From Pseudomonas alkylphenolica (GTDB lineage: Bacteria > Pseudomonadota > Gammaproteobacteria > Pseudomonadales > Pseudomonadaceae), in NCBI RefSeq assembly GCF_000746525.1, contig NZ_CP009048.1, positions 3,713,501 through 3,777,500 of the forward strand: a stretch of DNA of 64,000 nt. The letters run 5' to 3'. Below are positions 27,556-41,614 of this stretch, piece after piece. The translations under genes were made by a program, and so were the position numbers. The notes beneath the pieces are model-generated. The model saw only the letters and a list, made by a program, of their open reading frames with translations. It ran no database searches and was not told the DNA's origin. Every line of letters starts with the position of its first letter. Position 1 is the stretch's first letter.

Positions 27556-29826
27556 TTACGCCATCTCAGCCGTGGTCTCGAACTCGAACACCAGCTCGCC
27601 ATCGCGAATGTCGATGTGCACCACACCACCGTGCTCGGCCAGCTCTCCAAACAGGATCTCTTCGGCCAATGGCCGCTTGATCTTGTCCTGGATCAGCCGC
27701 GCCATTGGCCGTGCGCCCATCTGCGCATCGTAACCACCGGCAGCCAGCCAACTGCGCGCCGCATCGCTCACCTCCAGCAGCACGCGCTTGTCTTCCAGTT
27801 GCGCCTGCAGCTCGATGAGGAACTTGTCCACCACACTCTTGATCGTCTCGTGACTGAGGCGGCCAAACTGGATGATGGTGTCCAGACGGTTGCGGAACTC
27901 CGGCGTGAAGCTCTTCTTGATCACTTCCATGGCGTCGGAGGAGTGATCCTGCTGCGTGAAACCGATCGAGGCTCGTGCAGCGGTTTCAGCACCGGCATTG
28001 GTGGTCATGATCACGATGACATTGCGGAAGTCCGCTTTGCGCCCGTTGTTGTCGGTCAGGGTACCGTGGTCCATCACCTGCAGCAGCAGGTTGAAGACTT
28101 CCGGATGGGCCTTCTCGATTTCATCGAGCAGCAATACGCAATGCGGTTGCTTGGTAATGGCCTCGGTGAGCAAACCACCCTGGTCGAACCCAACATAGCC
28201 CGGAGGCGCACCGATCAAGCGCGATACGGTATGACGCTCCATATACTCGGACATGTCGAAACGCACCAGCTCGACACCCAAGGCCTTGGCCAACTGACGC
28301 GCCGCCTCGGTTTTACCGACACCGGTAGGGCCGGCGAACAGGAACGAGCCCACTGGCTTGTCCGGCGACTTCAAGCCGGCGCGCGACAGTTTGATCGCAG
28401 TCGCCAGCGAATCGATCGCTGCATCCTGGCCGAACACGGTCAGCTTCAGATCACGCTCAAGGTTACGCAGCAGCTCTTTGTCGGAACTGGTAACGTGCTT
28501 AGGCGGAATCCGCGCGATTTTCGCGACGATGTCCTCGACTTGTGGCACATCGATACGCTTGACGCGCATCTCCACCGGTTGCAGGCGCTGGTAGGCGCCG
28601 GCCTCGTCGATCACATCGATGGCCTTGTCGGGCATGTGCCGATCATTGATGTAACGGGCCGCCAGCTCGGCAGCGGCGCGCAAGGCTTCATCACTGTATT
28701 CGATATTGTGATGAGACTCGAAACGCCCCTTCAGGCCACGCAGGATGCCCACGGTGTCTTCCACCGATGGCTCGCTGACATCAACCTTCTGGAAGCGCCG
28801 CGCCAGGGCGCGATCCTTCTCGAAGATCCCGCGAAACTCCTGGAAGGTGGTCGAACCGATGCAACGGATATCACCCGAAGACAGCAACGGCTTGAGCAGG
28901 TTGGAGGCATCCATGACGCCACCGGAAGCTGCACCTGCACCGATAATAGTGTGAATTTCGTCGATAAACAGAATTGCTTGCGGCCGTTTGCGCAACTCGT
29001 TGAGCAGCGCCTTGAAGCGCTTCTCGAAGTCGCCGCGGTACTTGGTACCGGCCAGCAAAGCGCCCAGATCCAGGGAATAGACCACGCTCTGCGCCAGCAG
29101 GTCGGGCACCTGGCCATCGACGATACGCTTGGCCAGGCCTTCGGCGATGGCCGTCTTGCCGACGCCGGCCTCACCGACCAGCAGCGGGTTGTTCTTGCGC
29201 CGACGGGCAAGGATCTGCGCTACGCGCTCGACCTCAAGCTCGCGACCGACCAGCGGATCGATGCGCCCTTGACGGGCCTGCTCGTTGAGGTTGCTGGCAT
29301 AGGCATCCAGTGGATTACCCGACGATGAAGTCTCGCCGCCGTCCTCGTCCTGCATATCCTGCTCGCCTTCGGAGTGTTCACCATGGCCCGGCACCTTGGA
29401 GATGCCATGGGCGATGTAATTGACCACGTCGATACGCGCCACGCTCTGCTGCTTGAGCAGGAACACAGCCTGGCTTTCCTGTTCGCTGAAAATCGCTACC
29501 AGCACATTGGCGCCGGTGACTTCACGCTTGCCCGAGCTCTGGACATGAAAGACTGCGCGCTGCAACACCCGCTGGAAGCCCAGGGTTGGCTGGGTTTCGC
29601 GATCCTCGTCATGCACGGGAATCAACGGCGTGGTGGAGTCAATGAACTCCTGCAGGTCGTGTTTGAGTTTGTCGAGGTTCGCGCCGCAGGCGCGCAGAAC
29701 GGTCGCGGCGGCCTCATTATCCAATAGTGCCAGCAGCAGGTGCTCGACGGTCATGAATTCATGACGTTTCGAGCGCGCCTCCTTGAAGGCCAGATTGAGG
29801 GTGACTTCGAGCTCGCGGTTTAACAT
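27556..29826 (-). CDS. clpA: ClpA, ATP-dependent unfoldase of ClpAP
   Basis: Hexameric AAA+ unfoldase that feeds N-degron and other substrates to ClpP. 756 residues. N domain (1-145; [26 protein letters not shown]), D1 Walker [10 protein letters not shown] (about 217) and D2 Walker [10 protein letters not shown] (about 499). The ClpP-docking IGF/L loop is likely near [12 protein letters not shown]-terminal D2-small domain ends [10 protein letters not shown]. It is 30 bases downstream of its adaptor gene clpS; the two are read together. Confidence 0.97.
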   Translation of the reverse strand: MLNRELEVTLNLAFKEARSKRHEFMTVEHLLLALLDNEAAATVLRACGANLDKLKHDLQEFIDSTTPLIPVHDEDRETQPTLGFQRVLQRAVFHVQSSGKREVTGANVLVAIFSEQESQAVFLLKQQSVARIDVVNYIAHGISKVPGHGEHSEGEQDMQDEDGGETSSSGNPLDAYASNLNEQARQGRIDPLVGRELEVERVAQILARRRKNNPLLVGEAGVGKTAIAEGLAKRIVDGQVPDLLAQSVVYSLDLGALLAGTKYRGDFEKRFKALLNELRKRPQAILFIDEIHTIIGAGAASGGVMDASNLLKPLLSSGDIRCIGSTTFQEFRGIFEKDRALARRFQKVDVSEPSVEDTVGILRGLKGRFESHHNIEYSDEALRAAAELAARYINDRHMPDKAIDVIDEAGAYQRLQPVEMRVKRIDVPQVEDIVAKIARIPPKHVTSSDKELLRNLERDLKLTVFGQDAAIDSLATAIKLSRAGLKSPDKPVGSFLFAGPTGVGKTEAARQLAKALGVELVRFDMSEYMERHTVSRLIGAPPGYVGFDQGGLLTEAITKQPHCVLLLDEIEKAHPEVFNLLLQVMDHGTLTDNNGRKADFRNVIVIMTTNAGAETAARASIGFTQQDHSSDAMEVIKKSFTPEFRNRLDTIIQFGRLSHETIKSVVDKFLIELQAQLEDKRVLLEVSDAARSWLAAGGYDAQMGARPMARLIQDKIKRPLAEEILFGELAEHGGVVHIDIRDGELVFEFETTAEMA

Positions 29827-29856
29827 AGCTTCACCTCATACCCAAGTGGCCGGCGA

Positions 29857-30219
29857 TTAACCGTCCTTCTCGATTTCACAGAGTAGCGGATGCTGGCTTT
29901 CCCTTGCGTATTGGTTGACCTGCATGGCCTTGGTCTCGGCGATGTCACGGGTAAACAATCCGCATACTGCCCGTCCTTCTGTATGGACGGCCAGCATGAC
30001 CTTGGTCGCCAGCTCGCGATTCAGGTTAAAAAACACCTCGAGCACTTCGACGACGAAATCCATCGGTGTGTAGTCATCGTTGAACAAAACCACCTTGTAC
30101 ATGGGTGGCGCCTGCAGGGCCGGCTTGGCCTCCTGTACCGCCAGGCCAGAACCATCGTCCTCATGCGATTGCGGGCGATCCTGATTGAATGTTAGTCGAA
30201 TCTGGCTATGTGCATGCAT
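29857..30219 (-). CDS. clpS: ClpS, N-degron adaptor of ClpAP
   Basis: Binds N-terminal Leu, Phe, Trp or Tyr and docks on the ClpA N domain. 120 residues starting [14 protein letters not shown]. Core: [20 protein letters not shown] (degron pocket with the DDYTPM motif), [19 protein letters not shown] and CEIEKDG end. The in-frame ATG at 30267 is rejected because the family N terminus fits 30219. Divergent from cspD, with about 225 bases between them. Confidence 0.95.
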   Translation of the reverse strand: MHAHSQIRLTFNQDRPQSHEDDGSGLAVQEAKPALQAPPMYKVVLFNDDYTPMDFVVEVLEVFFNLNRELATKVMLAVHTEGRAVCGLFTRDIAETKAMQVNQYARESQHPLLCEIEKDG

Positions 30220-30444
30220 GGAAAGAATTTCATCATTTCGACAGGTTGGATTATGGATTGACCGCACAGGCGACGCGCAACTGCTGCCACCTCACCTTGA
30301 CTATCGGCAAAACGGTGTTACAACCAATAAGAACCCACCGTGGTCGATAAAGATCCGCGCAGTCAACCAGAATTTTCGCAGGTTCATATGCGGATGGAGT
30401 GGATGATACTCCAGTGATGGAGTCCTTTGCAGAGGGATATGAGG

Positions 30445-30702
30445 ATGGCAAGCGGTAAAGTCAAGTGGTTCAACAATGCCAAGGGCTATGGCTTCATCAA
30501 TGAAGACGGGAAAACAGAGGATCTGTTTGCACACTACTCGGCCATTCAGATGGACGGCTATAAAACATTGAAAGCCGGTCAACCCGTCAAGTTCGAGATT
30601 ATCCAGGGCCCCAAAGGCATGCACGCGGTGAACATCACCAGTGCAACCGTTCAACCCGCCGCCACCACCCCCACCCCCGACCCGGAAACAGTCAAGGCCT
30701 GA
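30445..30702 (+). CDS. cspD: Cold-shock domain protein CspD
   Basis: 85-residue single-stranded nucleic acid-binding protein; E. coli CspD inhibits replication in stationary phase. KVKWFNNAKGYGFI (RNP1) and DLFAHYSAI (RNP2) are intact. The C-terminal Pro/Thr tail (PAATTPTPDPETVKA) is an extension beyond the fold. ATG 30445 follows gagg. Position next to clpS-clpA is conserved in Pseudomonas. Confidence 0.93.
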   Translation: MASGKVKWFNNAKGYGFINEDGKTEDLFAHYSAIQMDGYKTLKAGQPVKFEIIQGPKGMHAVNITSATVQPAATTPTPDPETVKA

Positions 30703-30712
30703 TCCCCAGACG

Positions 30713-30752
30713 AAAAAAAACCGGCCAGTCCGCAGGGGCTGGCCGGTTTTTT
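30713..30752. terminator. Bidirectional terminator between cspD and icd
   Basis: aaaaaaaaccggccag / ctggccggtttttt: strong stem with A-run and T-run, serving the convergent genes. Confidence 0.93.
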
Positions 30753-30759
30753 GTGCTGA

Positions 30760-32016
30760 TTACATGTGTTTGATCAGCGCATCACCAAAACCGGAGCTGC
30801 TGACCAGCGTCGCGCCATCCATCAGGCGCTCGAAGTCATAAGTCACGGTTTTAGCCGCGATGGCACCGTTGGTACCCTTGATGATCAGGTCAGCCGCCTC
30901 GGTCCAGCCCAGGTGGCGCAGCATCATCTCGGCCGAGAGAATCACCGAGCCTGGGTTGACCTGGTCCTTGCCGGCGTATTTCGGCGCGGTACCGTGGGTG
31001 GCTTCGAACATGGCCACGGTGTCGGACAGGTTAGCGCCCGGCGCAATACCGATACCACCCACTTCTGCCGCCAGAGCATCGGAGAGGTAGTCACCGTTGA
31101 GGTTAAGGGTGGCAATCACGTCATATTCGGCCGGACGCAGCAGGATCTGCTGGAGCATGGCGTCAGCGATAGCATCCTTGACGATGACTTCACGGCCGGT
31201 TTTCGGGTTTTTGAACTTCATCCATGGGCCGCCGTCGAGCAGCTCGGCGCCGAATTCGTTCTTGGCGATCTCGTAGCCCCAGTCCTTGAAGGCACCTTCG
31301 GTGAACTTCATGATGTTGCCCTTGTGCACGATGGTCAGCGACTTGCGGTCGTTGTCCACTACGTACTGCAGAGCCTTGCGCACCAGGCGCTGGGTGCCTT
31401 CCTTCGATACCGGCTTGATGCCGATGCCGCAATCCTGGTCGAAACGGATCTTGGTGACACCCATTTCTTCTTTCAGGAACTTGATGACCTTGGTCGCCTC
31501 AGGCGAGCCGGCCTTCCATTCGATACCGGCATAAATGTCTTCGGAGTTTTCGCGGAAGATCACCATGTCGACGTCACCCGGCTTTTTCACCGGGCTCGGC
31601 ACACCCTGGAACCACACCACCGGGCGCAGACAGACATACAGGTCCAGTTGTTGGCGCAGGGCCACGTTAAGGGAGCGGATACCTCCACCGACCGGGGTGG
31701 TCAGCGGACCTTTGATGGAGACGACGTAATCCTTGACCGCGTCCAGGGTTTCCTGGGGCAGCCAGGTATCCTGGTCATACACCTGGGTGGCCTTCTCACC
31801 AGCGTAGACTTCCATCCAGGAAATCTTGCGCTTGCCCCCATAGGCTTTTTCTACAGCAGCATCGACCACTTTGATCATGACGGGACTGACGTCTACGCCA
31901 ATGCCGTCGCCTTCGATGAACGGGATGATCGGATTATCAGGAACATTGAGAGAATGGTCCGCATTGACGGTGATTTTGTCGCCGACTGCCGGAACCTTGA
32001 TTTTCTGGTATCCCAT
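30760..32016 (-). CDS. icd: Isocitrate dehydrogenase (NADP), dimeric
   Basis: TCA-cycle enzyme: isocitrate to 2-oxoglutarate with NADPH. 418 residues like E. coli Icd. [20 protein letters not shown] holds the substrate-binding Ser that AceK phosphorylates; [18 protein letters not shown] and the NADP-site [13 protein letters not shown] follow. It begins [15 protein letters not shown]. Divergent from idh, which codes for the unrelated monomeric isoenzyme. Confidence 0.97.
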   Translation of the reverse strand: MGYQKIKVPAVGDKITVNADHSLNVPDNPIIPFIEGDGIGVDVSPVMIKVVDAAVEKAYGGKRKISWMEVYAGEKATQVYDQDTWLPQETLDAVKDYVVSIKGPLTTPVGGGIRSLNVALRQQLDLYVCLRPVVWFQGVPSPVKKPGDVDMVIFRENSEDIYAGIEWKAGSPEATKVIKFLKEEMGVTKIRFDQDCGIGIKPVSKEGTQRLVRKALQYVVDNDRKSLTIVHKGNIMKFTEGAFKDWGYEIAKNEFGAELLDGGPWMKFKNPKTGREVIVKDAIADAMLQQILLRPAEYDVIATLNLNGDYLSDALAAEVGGIGIAPGANLSDTVAMFEATHGTAPKYAGKDQVNPGSVILSAEMMLRHLGWTEAADLIIKGTNGAIAAKTVTYDFERLMDGATLVSSSGFGDALIKHM

Positions 32017-34644
<2,628 letters not shown>

Positions 34645-34666
34645 GGTTCGCTTGACGTAACATCGG

Positions 34667-34695
34667 AAGCCCCGGCCACGCACCGGGGCTTTCGC
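34667..34695 (+). terminator. Terminator after idh
   Basis: gaagccccgg(ccacgca)ccggggctttcgctttt: stem with T-rich tail. Confidence 0.8.
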
Positions 34696-34703
34696 TTTTC
34701 CGG

Positions 34704-34769
34704 GATCCATCGCGGGGCAAGCCCGCTCCCACACAGACCTGTGGGAGCGGGCTCGCCCCGCGATGGATC
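34704..34769. repeat. REP palindrome 4
   Basis: Inverted REP pair with matching outer arms gatccatcg / cgatggatc; one base differs in the right unit (ctcgcccc). Confidence 0.9.
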
Positions 34770-34796
34770 TCACCAAAACAACACAGGGCTATCCGA

Positions 34797-35237
34797 ATGA
34801 CCTGGCAACCCCACATCACCGTCGCCACCATCGTCGAAGACCAGGGGCGCTTCCTCATGGTCGAAGAATTCAAGGCTGGCAAGCACGTCTTCAACCAGCC
34901 CGCCGGACACCTGGAAGCCAACGAGAGCCTGCTCGACGCCGCCCGCCGCGAAACCCTCGAAGAAACCGCCTGGGACGTCGAGCTGACCGGCGTGGTCGGT
35001 ATCTACCTCTATACCGCCCCGAGTAACGGTGTGACCTACCAGCGAGTGTGCTTCGCCGCCCGCCCGCTCAAGCATCACCCCGAGCGCGCCCTGGACAGCG
35101 ACATCGTCCGCGCCGCATGGCTGACCCGCGACGAACTGCTGGCAGACCCTGAACGCTGGCGCAGCGAGTTGGTGCCACGCTGTATCGACGACTACCTGGC
35201 CGGGCCGCTGCACAGCCTGGCATTGATCCGCGACTGA
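34797..35237 (+). CDS. nudJ: Nudix hydrolase (NudJ-like phosphatase)
   Basis: 146-residue cytoplasmic pyrophosphatase. The Nudix box spans about residues 37-59 (GHLEANESLLDAARRETLEE), with R51-E52 and E55-E56 as metal ligands; the usual late Gly is Ala. E. coli NudJ acts on thiamine pyrophosphate and nucleoside di- and triphosphates. It sits 70 bases before mnmA as in other gamma-proteobacteria, and may be in one operon with it. Substrate not deducible. Confidence 0.85.
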   Translation: MTWQPHITVATIVEDQGRFLMVEEFKAGKHVFNQPAGHLEANESLLDAARRETLEETAWDVELTGVVGIYLYTAPSNGVTYQRVCFAARPLKHHPERALDSDIVRAAWLTRDELLADPERWRSELVPRCIDDYLAGPLHSLALIRD

Positions 35238-35307
35238 CAGTGACGATGCCTTGAAGGCCGCAGCCTGATAGAATCGTTGTCTTTTTCCAGATACACAGCC
35301 GGTACCT

Positions 35308-36429
35308 ATGACCAGTCCAGCACTTTACGAACCCGAAAAGACACGCGTTATTGTCGGCATGTCCGGCGGCGTGGACTCTTCCGTCTCCGCCCTCCTGCTG
35401 ATGGAGCAGGGCTACCAGGTGGAAGGCCTGTTCATGAAGAACTGGGAAGAGGACGACGGCACCGAATACTGCACCGCCCGCGAAGACCTGGCCGACGCCC
35501 AGGCCGTGTGCGACCGCATCGGCATCAAGCTGCATACCGCCAACTTCGCCGCCGAATACTGGGACAACGTCTTCGAGCACTTCCTGGCCGAATACAAGGC
35601 CGGGCGCACGCCGAACCCGGACATCCTGTGCAACCGCGAAATCAAGTTCAAGGCGTTCCTCGACTACGCCCTGATGCTCGGCGCCGACCTGATCGCCACC
35701 GGCCACTACGTGCGCCGCCGCGACACGGACGGCCGCACCGAACTGCTCAAGGGCCTGGACCCGAACAAGGACCAGAGCTACTTCCTGCACGCCGTCGGCG
35801 GCAAGGAAATTGCCCGCACCCTGTTCCCGGTTGGCGAGCTGGAAAAGCCCGAAGTACGCGCCATTGCCGAGAAACACGGCCTGGCCACAGCGAAGAAGAA
35901 AGACTCCACCGGCATCTGCTTTATCGGTGAGCGCCGCTTCAGCGACTTCCTCAAGCAGTACCTGCCAGCACAGCCCGGTGAAATCCAGACCACTGAAGGC
36001 GAAGTCATCGGTCGTCATCACGGCTTGATGTACCACACCATCGGCCAGCGCCAGGGCCTGGGCATCGGCGGCCTCAAGGACGCCGGCGACGAGCCGTGGT
36101 ACGTGCTGGAAAAAGACCTCGCCCGCAACGTGTTGGTGGTGGGTCAAGGCAATGAGCATCCATGGCTGTTCTCCCGCGCCCTGCTCGCATCGGAGATCTT
36201 CTGGGTCAATCCGATCGACCTGTCCAGCCCACGGCGCCTGACCGCCAAGGTGCGCTACCGCCAGAGCGATCAGGATTGCACCCTGGAACTGACTGCCAGC
36301 GGCTACCGTGCCGTGTTCGACGAGCCCCAGCGCGCTGTGACCCCGGGCCAGTCGGTGGTGTTCTATGACGGTGAAATCTGCCTGGGTGGCGGCGTGATCG
36401 CAACGGCCGAGCCGTGGAGCGCACGCTGA
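35308..36429 (+). CDS. mnmA: tRNA-specific 2-thiouridylase MnmA
   Basis: Makes 2-thiouridine at U34 of Lys, Glu and Gln tRNAs using ATP and sulfur delivered by TusE. 373 residues. PP-loop GMSGGVDSS (about 17-25), catalytic Cys108 ([12 protein letters not shown]) and Cys204 ([11 protein letters not shown]), C-terminal beta-barrel ([25 protein letters not shown]). The sulfur relay genes tusDCBE lie at 14290-15674. The hflD ATG overlaps its stop by one base. Confidence 0.97.
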   Translation: MTSPALYEPEKTRVIVGMSGGVDSSVSALLLMEQGYQVEGLFMKNWEEDDGTEYCTAREDLADAQAVCDRIGIKLHTANFAAEYWDNVFEHFLAEYKAGRTPNPDILCNREIKFKAFLDYALMLGADLIATGHYVRRRDTDGRTELLKGLDPNKDQSYFLHAVGGKEIARTLFPVGELEKPEVRAIAEKHGLATAKKKDSTGICFIGERRFSDFLKQYLPAQPGEIQTTEGEVIGRHHGLMYHTIGQRQGLGIGGLKDAGDEPWYVLEKDLARNVLVVGQGNEHPWLFSRALLASEIFWVNPIDLSSPRRLTAKVRYRQSDQDCTLELTASGYRAVFDEPQRAVTPGQSVVFYDGEICLGGGVIATAEPWSAR

Positions 36430-37049
36430 TGAGCTCGATCCAAGAGCAACTGATCGCCCTCGGCGGCGTGTTCCAGGCTGCAGTGCTGGTGGACCGCATC
36501 GCCCGCACCGGCCAGGCCAGCGAGGCCAATCTGGGCTGCATGCTGGGCAGCCTGCTGGTGCGCGACCCGCAAAACACCCTGGAAGTATTCGGCGGAGACG
36601 ACCTCAACCTGCGTGACGGCTACCGCGCCCTGGCCAGCGCCCTGGAGCGCGATCCGGGCAGTCTGCAACGCGAGCCGCTGCGCTACGCATTGTCGATGCT
36701 TGGTCTTGAACGTCAACTGGCCAAGCGTGGCGACATGCTTGATGTGATCGGCAATCGACTGCCACAGATCCAGTCCCAGGCCGACCATTTCGGCCTGGTG
36801 CATGAAAACGTCATTGCCTCCAGCGGCGCCCTGTATCAGGACACCTTGAGCACCTTGCGCCAGCGCATTCAGGTACACGGCGACATGCGCCACCTGCAGC
36901 AACCAAGCAACGCCTCGAAGATCCGCGCCCTGCTGCTCGCCGGCATTCGCGCAGCGCGCCTGTGGCGGCAGTTGGGCGGGCATCGCTGGCAGTTGGTGAT
37001 CAGCCGGCGCAAATTGCTCAAAGAGCTGTATCCGATGTTGCGTGGCTGA
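36429..37049 (+). CDS. hflD: HflD, high-frequency lysogenisation protein homologue
   Basis: 206-residue membrane-associated all-helical protein; E. coli HflD binds phage lambda [23 protein letters not shown] start and [20 protein letters not shown] and [20 protein letters not shown] are family hallmarks. Coupled to mnmA by overlap (TGATG) and upstream of purB, the conserved mnmA-hflD-purB order. Host role unknown. Confidence 0.93.
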   Translation: MSSIQEQLIALGGVFQAAVLVDRIARTGQASEANLGCMLGSLLVRDPQNTLEVFGGDDLNLRDGYRALASALERDPGSLQREPLRYALSMLGLERQLAKRGDMLDVIGNRLPQIQSQADHFGLVHENVIASSGALYQDTLSTLRQRIQVHGDMRHLQQPSNASKIRALLLAGIRAARLWRQLGGHRWQLVISRRKLLKELYPMLRG

Positions 37050-37056
37050 CAAAACC

Positions 37057-37121
37057 ATCGCGGGGCAAGCCCGCTCCCACAGAGTCATCTCATACTTGTG
37101 GGAGCGGGCTTGCCCCGCGAT
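37057..37121. repeat. REP palindrome 5
   Basis: Inverted REP pair with a 17-base centre between hflD and purB. Confidence 0.9.
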
Positions 37122-37125
37122 ATAG

Positions 37126-38598
<1,473 letters not shown>

Positions 38599-38614
38599 TC
38601 TGCGCCCTGCGCGT

Positions 38615-38640
38615 AAACGCCCGGCTCAGCCGGGCGTTTT
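38615..38640 (+). terminator. Terminator after purB
   Basis: aaacgcccggc-tca-gccgggcgttttta: perfect stem and T-run. Confidence 0.92.
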
Positions 38641-38680
38641 TATTACCGAAAGAAAATTACTTTTTTTCAATAGGTTACAC

Positions 38681-39847
38681 ATGAATCCTGATACTCCACT
38701 GCAGCTGCTGGGCGGCCTCACTGCCCGCGAATTCATGCGCGACTACTGGCAGAAGAAACCTCTGCTGGTGCGCCAGGCCTTCACTGATTTCGAAAGCCCG
38801 ATCGACGCCGACGAACTGGCCGGCCTGGCCCTGGAAGAAGAAGTCGAATCGCGCCTGGTCATCGAACACGGCGAGCGCCCGTGGGAATTGCGTCGCGGCC
38901 CGTTCGAGGAAGACACCTTCAGCACCCTGCCTGAGCGCGACTGGACCCTGCTGGTACAGGCGGTGGACCAGTTTGTACCCGAAGTCCATGAACTGCTGGA
39001 GCACTTCCGCTTCCTGCCGAGCTGGCGCATCGACGACGTGATGATCAGCTTCGCTGCTCCGGGTGGCAGTGTCGGCCCGCACTTCGACAACTACGATGTC
39101 TTCCTGCTGCAAGGCCAGGGCAAGCGCAACTGGAAAATCGGCCAGATGTGCGACAGCGACAGCCCGCTGCTCGAACACGCCGACCTGCGCATCCTGGCTG
39201 AATTCGAGCAAAGCGGAGAGTGGACCCTGGAGCCTGGCGACATGCTCTACCTGCCGCCGCGTCTGGCCCACTACGGCATTGCCGAAGACGACTGCCTGAC
39301 CTACTCGGTGGGCTTTCGCGCCCCTAGCGCCGCTGAAGTGCTGACCCACTTCACCGACTTCCTCAGCCAGTTCCTGCCTGACGAAGAGCGCTACACCGAC
39401 GCCGACGCCCAGCCGGTCAGCGACCCACACCAGATCCAGCACGACGCTCTTGGCCGCCTGAAGAACCTGCTGACCGAGCACATGGGCGACGAACGCCTGC
39501 TGCTGACCTGGTTCGGCCAGTTCATGACCGAGCCACGCTACCCGGAACTGGTCAGCGGTGAGCCGCTGGACGAAGCGGAACTGATCGAAAGCCTGGCCCA
39601 GGGCGCGATCCTGATCCGCAACCCAAGCGCACGTCTGGCCTGGTCTGAAGTCGATGACAACCTGCTGCTGTTCGCCAGCGGCCAGAGCCGTCTGCTGCCG
39701 GGTGAGCTGCGCGAACTGCTGAAGCTGATCTGCGCCGCCGACGCGTTGCATATTGAAAACCTTGAGCAGTGGCTTGAAATCGATCAAGGCATTACCTTGA
39801 TCTGCGAACTGGTCAAACAAGGAAGCTTGGGGTTTGCCAATGAATAA
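38681..39847 (+). CDS. roxA: Ribosomal protein uL16 3-hydroxylase (RoxA/YcfD)
   Basis: 2-oxoglutarate and Fe(II) dioxygenase of the JmjC-like cupin class that hydroxylates an Arg of ribosomal protein L16 (E. coli YcfD). 388 residues. Iron ligands H134-x-D136 (GPHFDNYDVF) and H197 (PRLAHYGIAE); FMRDYWQKKPLLVRQAF is the typical start. C-terminal winged-helix part follows (DALGRLKNLLTEHMGDERLL). Overlaps the next gene by 8 bases. Confidence 0.92.
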   Translation: MNPDTPLQLLGGLTAREFMRDYWQKKPLLVRQAFTDFESPIDADELAGLALEEEVESRLVIEHGERPWELRRGPFEEDTFSTLPERDWTLLVQAVDQFVPEVHELLEHFRFLPSWRIDDVMISFAAPGGSVGPHFDNYDVFLLQGQGKRNWKIGQMCDSDSPLLEHADLRILAEFEQSGEWTLEPGDMLYLPPRLAHYGIAEDDCLTYSVGFRAPSAAEVLTHFTDFLSQFLPDEERYTDADAQPVSDPHQIQHDALGRLKNLLTEHMGDERLLLTWFGQFMTEPRYPELVSGEPLDEAELIESLAQGAILIRNPSARLAWSEVDDNLLLFASGQSRLLPGELRELLKLICAADALHIENLEQWLEIDQGITLICELVKQGSLGFANE

Positions 39848-40274
39848 GATCCGCGTCCGCCTCGCCGACTGGCACAAAGACAACGCCGACATCCGCCGCA
39901 TCCGCGAAGCCGTGTTCATCGCCGAGCAATGCGTACCGCCAGAACTGGAGTGGGATGCCGACGACAACAGCGCCGTGCATTTCCTCGCGATGGAAGGTGA
40001 CTACGCCATCGGCACAGCACGCCTGCTGGCTGATGGTCAGATCGGTCGAGTATCGGTGCTCAAGGACTGGCGCGGCCTGAAAGTCGGCGATGCACTGATG
40101 CAGGCGGTTATCGTCGAAGCGCAGAATCGCGACCTCAAGCAGCAGATGCTCAGCGCCCAGGTGCAGGCGACGCCGTTTTACGAACGCCTTGGCTTCAAGG
40201 TAGTCAGCGAAGAGTTCCTCGAGGCGGGCATTCCGCACGTGGACATGGTTCGCGAGTCGCGCGAACTGGCCTGA
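39840..40274 (+). CDS. GNAT-family N-acetyltransferase
   Basis: 144 residues, cytoplasmic. EAVFIAEQCVPPELEWDADD and the acetyl-CoA loop (VLKDWRGLKVGDALMQAVI, a variant of Q/RxxGxG/A) place it in the ElaA/YjcF-like group; AQVQATPFYERLGFKVVSEEF is the usual C-terminal strand-helix. Acceptor unknown. It starts inside the end of roxA (ATGAATAA), so the two are translationally coupled, but no functional tie is known. Confidence 0.88.
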   Translation: MNKIRVRLADWHKDNADIRRIREAVFIAEQCVPPELEWDADDNSAVHFLAMEGDYAIGTARLLADGQIGRVSVLKDWRGLKVGDALMQAVIVEAQNRDLKQQMLSAQVQATPFYERLGFKVVSEEFLEAGIPHVDMVRESRELA

Positions 40275-40279
40275 TAAGC

Positions 40280-40330
40280 CATCGCGGGGCAAGCCCGCTC
40301 CCACTGTGGGAGCGGGCTTGCCCCGCGATG
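40280..40330. repeat. REP palindrome 6
   Basis: Most compact pair: the two REP units meet with almost no spacer (cccactgtggg). Confidence 0.9.
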
Positions 40331-40391
40331 AGGCCAGCAAACCCCCTACAAATTTGCCATCATGTCCACTCCACCCGCGGAGATCATGGAC

Positions 40392-41126
40392 ATGCCGCTA
40401 CGCCCCCTACTCGCCTCCCTGCTTCTGTCGTTCAGCCTGAATGCGCTGGCCGCCACTGAAGTCCTGCCGCTGAACCACCGCACCAGCGCCGAACTACTCC
40501 CCACCGCACAATCGTTCATCGGTAAGGATGGCAGCGTCAGCGCCTTTGAGAACAAGCTGATCGTCAACGCCGAGCCCGAGCGCATCGACGACCTGCGCAC
40601 CCTGCTACAACAACTGGACACCGCGCCGCGACGCCTGATGATCAGCGTCGACAACAACGACAGCAACTTCCAGGATAACCGCGGCAGCGCCCGCGTCATC
40701 CGCTACGGCACCGCCAACCGCGAAGGCGGCCTGCAGCAGGTACAAGCCACCGAAGGCAGCCCGGCACTGATCCAGGTCGGCCAGAGCATTCCGATCACCA
40801 GCACCAGTACCGACGGCTTCGGCCGCGTGCAAAGCGACACAGAATACCGCAACGTCACCCAGGGCTTTTACGTCACCGCGAGCGTCAGCGGCGACACCGT
40901 CAACCTGAACATCAGTACCAACAATGACCGGATGAGCCTGGAGCGTCCTGATGTAGTGAAGGTTCAAAGCACCGACACAAAAGTCAGCGGCAAGCTCGGT
41001 GAATGGATCACCCTGGCCGGGGTCAACCAGCAGAGCCAGTCCGAACGCAGTGCTTCAGCCCTCAGTTACAGCACCCAGCGCGGTGAGAACATGACTTTGC
41101 GGGTAAAAGTCGACGCACTGGACTGA
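40392..41126 (+). CDS. Exported protein with a short secretin (STN-like) domain
   Basis: 244 residues from MPLRPLLASLLLSFSLNALA, a signal peptide, so it is periplasmic. TEVLPLNHRTSAELLPTAQS and RIDDLRTLLQQLDTAPRRLM match the N-domain repeats of type II/III secretins. The rest (residues about 85-244, Ser/Thr- and Gln-rich, SGKLGEWITLAGVNQ) resembles the start of a secretin domain, but the pore-forming C-terminal part is missing. I prefer the ATG at 40392, 9 bases after ggag; 40386 and 40362 are in frame. No secretion genes are near. Function unknown. Confidence 0.72.
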   Translation: MPLRPLLASLLLSFSLNALAATEVLPLNHRTSAELLPTAQSFIGKDGSVSAFENKLIVNAEPERIDDLRTLLQQLDTAPRRLMISVDNNDSNFQDNRGSARVIRYGTANREGGLQQVQATEGSPALIQVGQSIPITSTSTDGFGRVQSDTEYRNVTQGFYVTASVSGDTVNLNISTNNDRMSLERPDVVKVQSTDTKVSGKLGEWITLAGVNQQSQSERSASALSYSTQRGENMTLRVKVDALD

Positions 41127-41614
41127 ACCCAGACAAATCAAGGGCTCGACCAAGGGACTTGGAACTGACCGGCGAGTCGCATTAGACCAAAGATGTAGTG
41201 GTTTGAAAAAAGCACTACAAAACATTTGACGACCTCAAATCGCCGAGGCATGATGGCCCCGCTCCCGCTAATCAGAGGCCCTGGCAAGGGCCTTCGAGCC
41301 GCGCTCTAACCTACCCACCTGAGCCGGATCGTGTCTGTACAGCCCACAAGGCAGTTTGACGAGATTGCGACTGGAACGAAGTTGTCCCGAGGGACGGAAG
41401 CGCATCAAGAGGCACACGGCAGCACTGTTTACTGCAGCTCGGCAACCACGAGCCACCCTGCAGCGAATACCTCGCCCACGCCTGCTCACTTCCCCTCTTC
41501 GAGCCCCATCGTTCGACCGTCGCATATTTCGCTGAACATGACTTACGCCAGGCTTCTGATCTGCGCTGTGTGAGCGAGAATTTTTCCAAGACCGATGCGA
41601 CGAGGTTTATTTCC
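41127..41614. other. Regulatory region before aceA
   Basis: 488 bases. The only strong element is the TGTAGT/ACTACA operator at 41194-41219; the aceA ribosome site is gagg at about 41601-41604. Short frames here look like chance. Confidence 0.5.
41194..41219. promoter_or_regulatory. RccR-like operator TGTAGT-N14-ACTACA
   Basis: TGTAGT (41194-41199) and ACTACA (41214-41219) are perfect inverted 6-mers 14 bases apart; the palindrome extends by one pair (TGTAGTG / CACTACA). RccR, an RpiR-type regulator of pyruvate metabolism and the glyoxylate shunt in Pseudomonas, binds this kind of split motif and controls aceA, responding to KDPG. Assignment rests on motif and target gene. Confidence 0.7.

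Noticed and set aside
41268..41573. Small open frames between the secretin-domain gene and aceA
   Set aside because: No ribosome sites or protein-like composition; frames on both strands overlap each other.
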